In this document: positions 4,887 to 6,648 of the stretch, piece after piece
Numbering within the stretch: position 1 is the stretch's first letter
Layout: each line of letters opens with the position of its first letter
Origin: Acidobacteriota bacterium
GTDB taxonomy: Bacteria; Acidobacteriota; Terriglobia; Terriglobales; Acidobacteriaceae
Reading direction: 5' to 3'
Length of the DNA stretch: 6,648 bases
Assembly (NCBI GenBank): GCA_003224835.1
Contig: QHZX01000328.1
Location: forward strand, 1-6,648
Notes under the pieces: model-generated
Told to the model about the DNA's origin: nothing
The model's input: only the letters and a program-made list of their open reading frames with translations
Databases searched by the model: none
Translations under genes and position numbers: made by a program

Positions 4887-6386
4887 TTATTTGCCGTTGC
4901 CCTGCGCATCCCTTTGAGCAATCGCGAAAAGCACAGAGCGATGCATATCTTCAAAGGGAGCAGGCTTGCCGGTCCAAATCTCAAACTGTCGCACACCCTG
5001 ATGAACAAACATGGCGTCCCCTGTGATGACATGAATATTCTTTGCCCGCGCCATCTTCACCAGTTTGGTCTCAAGCGGAGAATAAATCATCTCGAAAAGA
5101 TACTTTGTGCGCAGTTCGTTCTCCTCGAGCGGAGCTTGCGGTTTGGAGCTTTTCATGCCTACCGGAGTGGCATTAATAATTACGTCAAAGTCATAAACAT
5201 CGCTGCCGCGCTCTTTCAACCCAAATACTGCCGCGCGAGCCGCCCCACCAGCCCCTAATACAAGGATTCGCGCGCCGCGCAGATTAATACGCTCTTCCAA
5301 AGGTCGGATTACCCCTGCCACATCTGTGTTGAAGCCGTAAAACTTGCCGTCAGCCGAGCGAATCACCGTATTGCATGCGCCAATTTTCTGTGTGAGCGCA
5401 TCGGTGCGATCGAGATGTTTAATAATTTCCTGCTTGAGTGGCATGGTGACGCTCAGGCCGTGGATGGGTATCTCTTGCATACAACTCAGCAGGTCATTTA
5501 TTTCCCGGGGCTGAAGAGCGATGTAGACGGCGTTGATGTTCTCGCGCCGAAAGGCAGTATTCATCATCACCGGCGACAGCGAGTGGCTGATCGGGTCTCC
5601 GGCAACCGCATAGACCTTGGTGGCGGCATCGACCCGATCAATGCGGTAAGTCTCTCGCAACGCTTTGGAGGTGATCTGTCCAGGCGCTGTCTCTTCTCCT
5701 TCTCGCGCAGCCGCAAAGGTAAAGGCGCTCCCCGCGCGAACACCTAGTACCCGGCTTATGATGCCTAGCTCACCCATGCATAACCCCACCATTGTGTAGT
5801 GGTCGCTGTGTGCCTGAAGCAGACGCAGCATGGCAAGATTGTCCGAAAGAGTTCTGGCCGTTGAAACTGCCTTGAAAATATCAGCCGGAAACTCCTGCAT
5901 CCGCTGCCACGTTTCTCCGAGCTTCTTGGTCCCCTTAAAATCATGAAAAGAAAGGACTACGGCCGCCACGTTCCGCAGTTTCTCAAATTCGTGAGGTTTC
6001 AATTGGGCTGCGGTTTCAAGCTCTACATCGAGCAGCCGAAAGCCGTTCTGAGCTGCTTTGATCAGGAGCTCGTATTGCGACGCAACCGAACCTCGAAAGT
6101 GCCCGCCATTCACGGCGCGACGGCAGGTCGCGATCGCCGTAATATCGCGATGTGCGGCAAAAAACTGCTTTAACCGTGGAAATGCCAAGGCCGGCTTTGA
6201 AAGGTAATCTAAACGTATCTCAATGAAGGAGTTATCTCTGCAAACCTGGTCAACTTTTTCCAGTAAATCGGCCGGGTTTTGAGCAATTACAACGGTGCAT
6301 ACCCGTGGAAATTGCATACGCAAGAACCGGGGAGCCGGAATAACTGAAGCTGCTTTCATCGTGTGCGAGGGCACAAAGATGGGCAT
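4887..6386 (-). CDS. aroDE: Fused type I 3-dehydroquinate dehydratase / shikimate dehydrogenase (AroD-AroE), AroE half lacking the NADP loop
   Basis: Bifunctional shikimate-pathway protein of 499 residues: the N-terminal half dehydrates 3-dehydroquinate, the C-terminal half should reduce 3-dehydroshikimate with NADPH. AroD (about 26-240) shows EIRLD (56-60), TCRR (87-90), His148 in SFHDF, Schiff-base Lys172 in DIFKAV, SR (211-212) and APGQI (234-238). AroE (about 257-490) shows SHSLSP (267-272), catalytic K318 in TMPLK, GACNT (336-340), GFNTD with D355, GAGGAARA (378-385), INATPVGM (404-411) and HQ (462-463). The stretch between GAGGAARA and INATPVGM is only 18 residues, about 33 shorter than in typical AroE. 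The missing part carries the NRT NADP-phosphate loop. The frame is not broken. The start is uncertain: ATG at 6386 has a poor ribosome site, and Met10 or Met24 are alternatives, since AroD homology begins near residue 28. It probably shares a transcript with the 130-residue gene. Confidence 0.93.
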   Translation of the reverse strand: MPIFVPSHTMKAASVIPAPRFLRMQFPRVCTVVIAQNPADLLEKVDQVCRDNSFIEIRLDYLSKPALAFPRLKQFFAAHRDITAIATCRRAVNGGHFRGSVASQYELLIKAAQNGFRLLDVELETAAQLKPHEFEKLRNVAAVVLSFHDFKGTKKLGETWQRMQEFPADIFKAVSTARTLSDNLAMLRLLQAHSDHYTMVGLCMGELGIISRVLGVRAGSAFTFAAAREGEETAPGQITSKALRETYRIDRVDAATKVYAVAGDPISHSLSPVMMNTAFRRENINAVYIALQPREINDLLSCMQEIPIHGLSVTMPLKQEIIKHLDRTDALTQKIGACNTVIRSADGKFYGFNTDVAGVIRPLEERINLRGARILVLGAGGAARAAVFGLKERGSDVYDFDVIINATPVGMKSSKPQAPLEENELRTKYLFEMIYSPLETKLVKMARAKNIHVITGDAMFVHQGVRQFEIWTGKPAPFEDMHRSVLFAIAQRDAQGNGK

Positions 6387-6591
6387 CTTACAGGTGCACT
6401 AAGGCAGATGCAACCATTGATTCGCATGCTGCGGCTGTTTTGGCTCGCAACTATCGTGTATCCCCTTTGGTTACTAGCCAAATCACCTAATCTGCCTCTA
6501 ATCTCTGCATAGGTCGAAACTGGGAGTAGTGCGTCTGTAGGGGCTCCCGACGCAGCACCTTCAAGGGCCGCAGAATGCGAGGCACAGTCCG
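6387..6591. promoter_or_regulatory. Divergent intergenic region upstream of aroDE and a secreted-protein gene
   Basis: These 205 bp separate divergent starts and should hold both promoters, but I see no convincing -35/-10 pair on either strand. Structure seen: an imperfect 17-bp palindrome TTTGGTTACTAGCCAAA (6466-6482), the direct repeat CTAATCT at 6487-6493 and 6498-6504 (11-bp period, one helical turn), and a 6-bp inverted repeat TGCGTC/GACGCA (6530-6535, 6549-6554). These are plausible operator or leader elements, without a known regulator. Confidence 0.4.
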
Positions 6592-6648
6592 ATGAACAAG
6601 ATATGTGGTTTTGTACTCTTAGCAGCCGTTGGCGTAGTAGCCGTTGGC
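6592..6648 (+). CDS. Start of a gene with an N-terminal signal peptide (3' end beyond window)
   Basis: Only 19 codons are visible, from ATG 6592 to the right edge. They begin MNKICGF and continue with a hydrophobic Ala/Val/Gly/Leu-rich core, which is the layout of a Sec signal peptide or N-terminal membrane anchor: a short charged start (Asn-Lys) then the h-region. GAGG at 6579-6582 lies 9 nt before the ATG and fits as ribosome site. The last 25 bases contain a 10-nt direct repeat (AGCCGTTGGC at 6624-6633 and 6639-6648), which encodes part of the hydrophobic core. No lipobox or cleavage site is reached. The mature protein cannot be identified. Confidence 0.6.
   Translation, partial: MNKICGFVLLAAVGVVAVG

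Noticed and set aside
4874..5032. Upstream extension of the 130-residue coiled-coil protein
   Set aside because: This stretch is the conserved C-terminus of AroE on the same strand; the cysteine-rich extension looks like an out-of-frame shadow, and 4873 gives a compact start after the aroDE stop.
6624..6648. Direct repeat AGCCGTTGGC as a tandem or recombination repeat
   Set aside because: Only two copies are visible, inside a low-complexity Ala/Val/Gly signal-peptide core, so a coding explanation is enough.

Overview
The window holds seven protein-coding genes on both strands, two of them cut by the window ends. I see no rRNA, tRNA, CRISPR array or insertion sequence. Base composition is moderate (roughly half G+C by eye) and codon use looks uniform. 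A fused type I dehydroquinase-shikimate dehydrogenase, an NtrC-type regulator, a GvpL/F protein and a GAF-GGDEF enzyme together suggest a soil-type Gram-negative bacterium. Acidobacteriota is my best guess, by inference from gene style and not from any marker gene.

Left part (1-1653, minus strand). The distal gene is the first 239 codons of a sigma-54 activator whose receiver domain has lost both the phospho-acceptor Asp (now Asn57) and the conserved Lys (now Met107). Its AAA+ Walker A and GAFTGA loop are intact. Upstream, after a 201-bp gap with a strong 16-bp hairpin, lies a complete GvpL/GvpF gas-vesicle family gene. NtrC-like proteins regulate known gas-vesicle clusters, so this may be the edge of one, continuing to the left of the window.

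Centre (1654-4472). A 361-bp divergent intergenic region with two clear inverted repeats separates gvpL/F from a plus-strand pair. The pair is a GAF-GGDEF diguanylate cyclase with active site and I-site intact, followed 4 nt later by a GT-B/GT4-like glycosyltransferase. This suggests a c-di-GMP and surface-glycan unit.

Right part (4457-6648). A small hairpin spans the convergent stop codons of the glycosyltransferase and a minus-strand pair. That pair is aroDE (fused dehydroquinase and shikimate dehydrogenase) followed 13 nt later by a 130-residue coiled-coil protein with a C-terminal membrane helix. The AroE half lacks about 33 residues exactly where the NADP-specificity loop (the NRT motif region) normally lies, in frame, while all other AroE motifs are present. 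Divergent from aroDE, the first 19 codons of a signal-peptide-bearing protein run off the right end.

The points that most deserve a second look are the loop-less AroE domain, the pseudo-receiver regulator beside gvpL/F, and the unrecognised membrane coiled-coil protein linked to aroDE.
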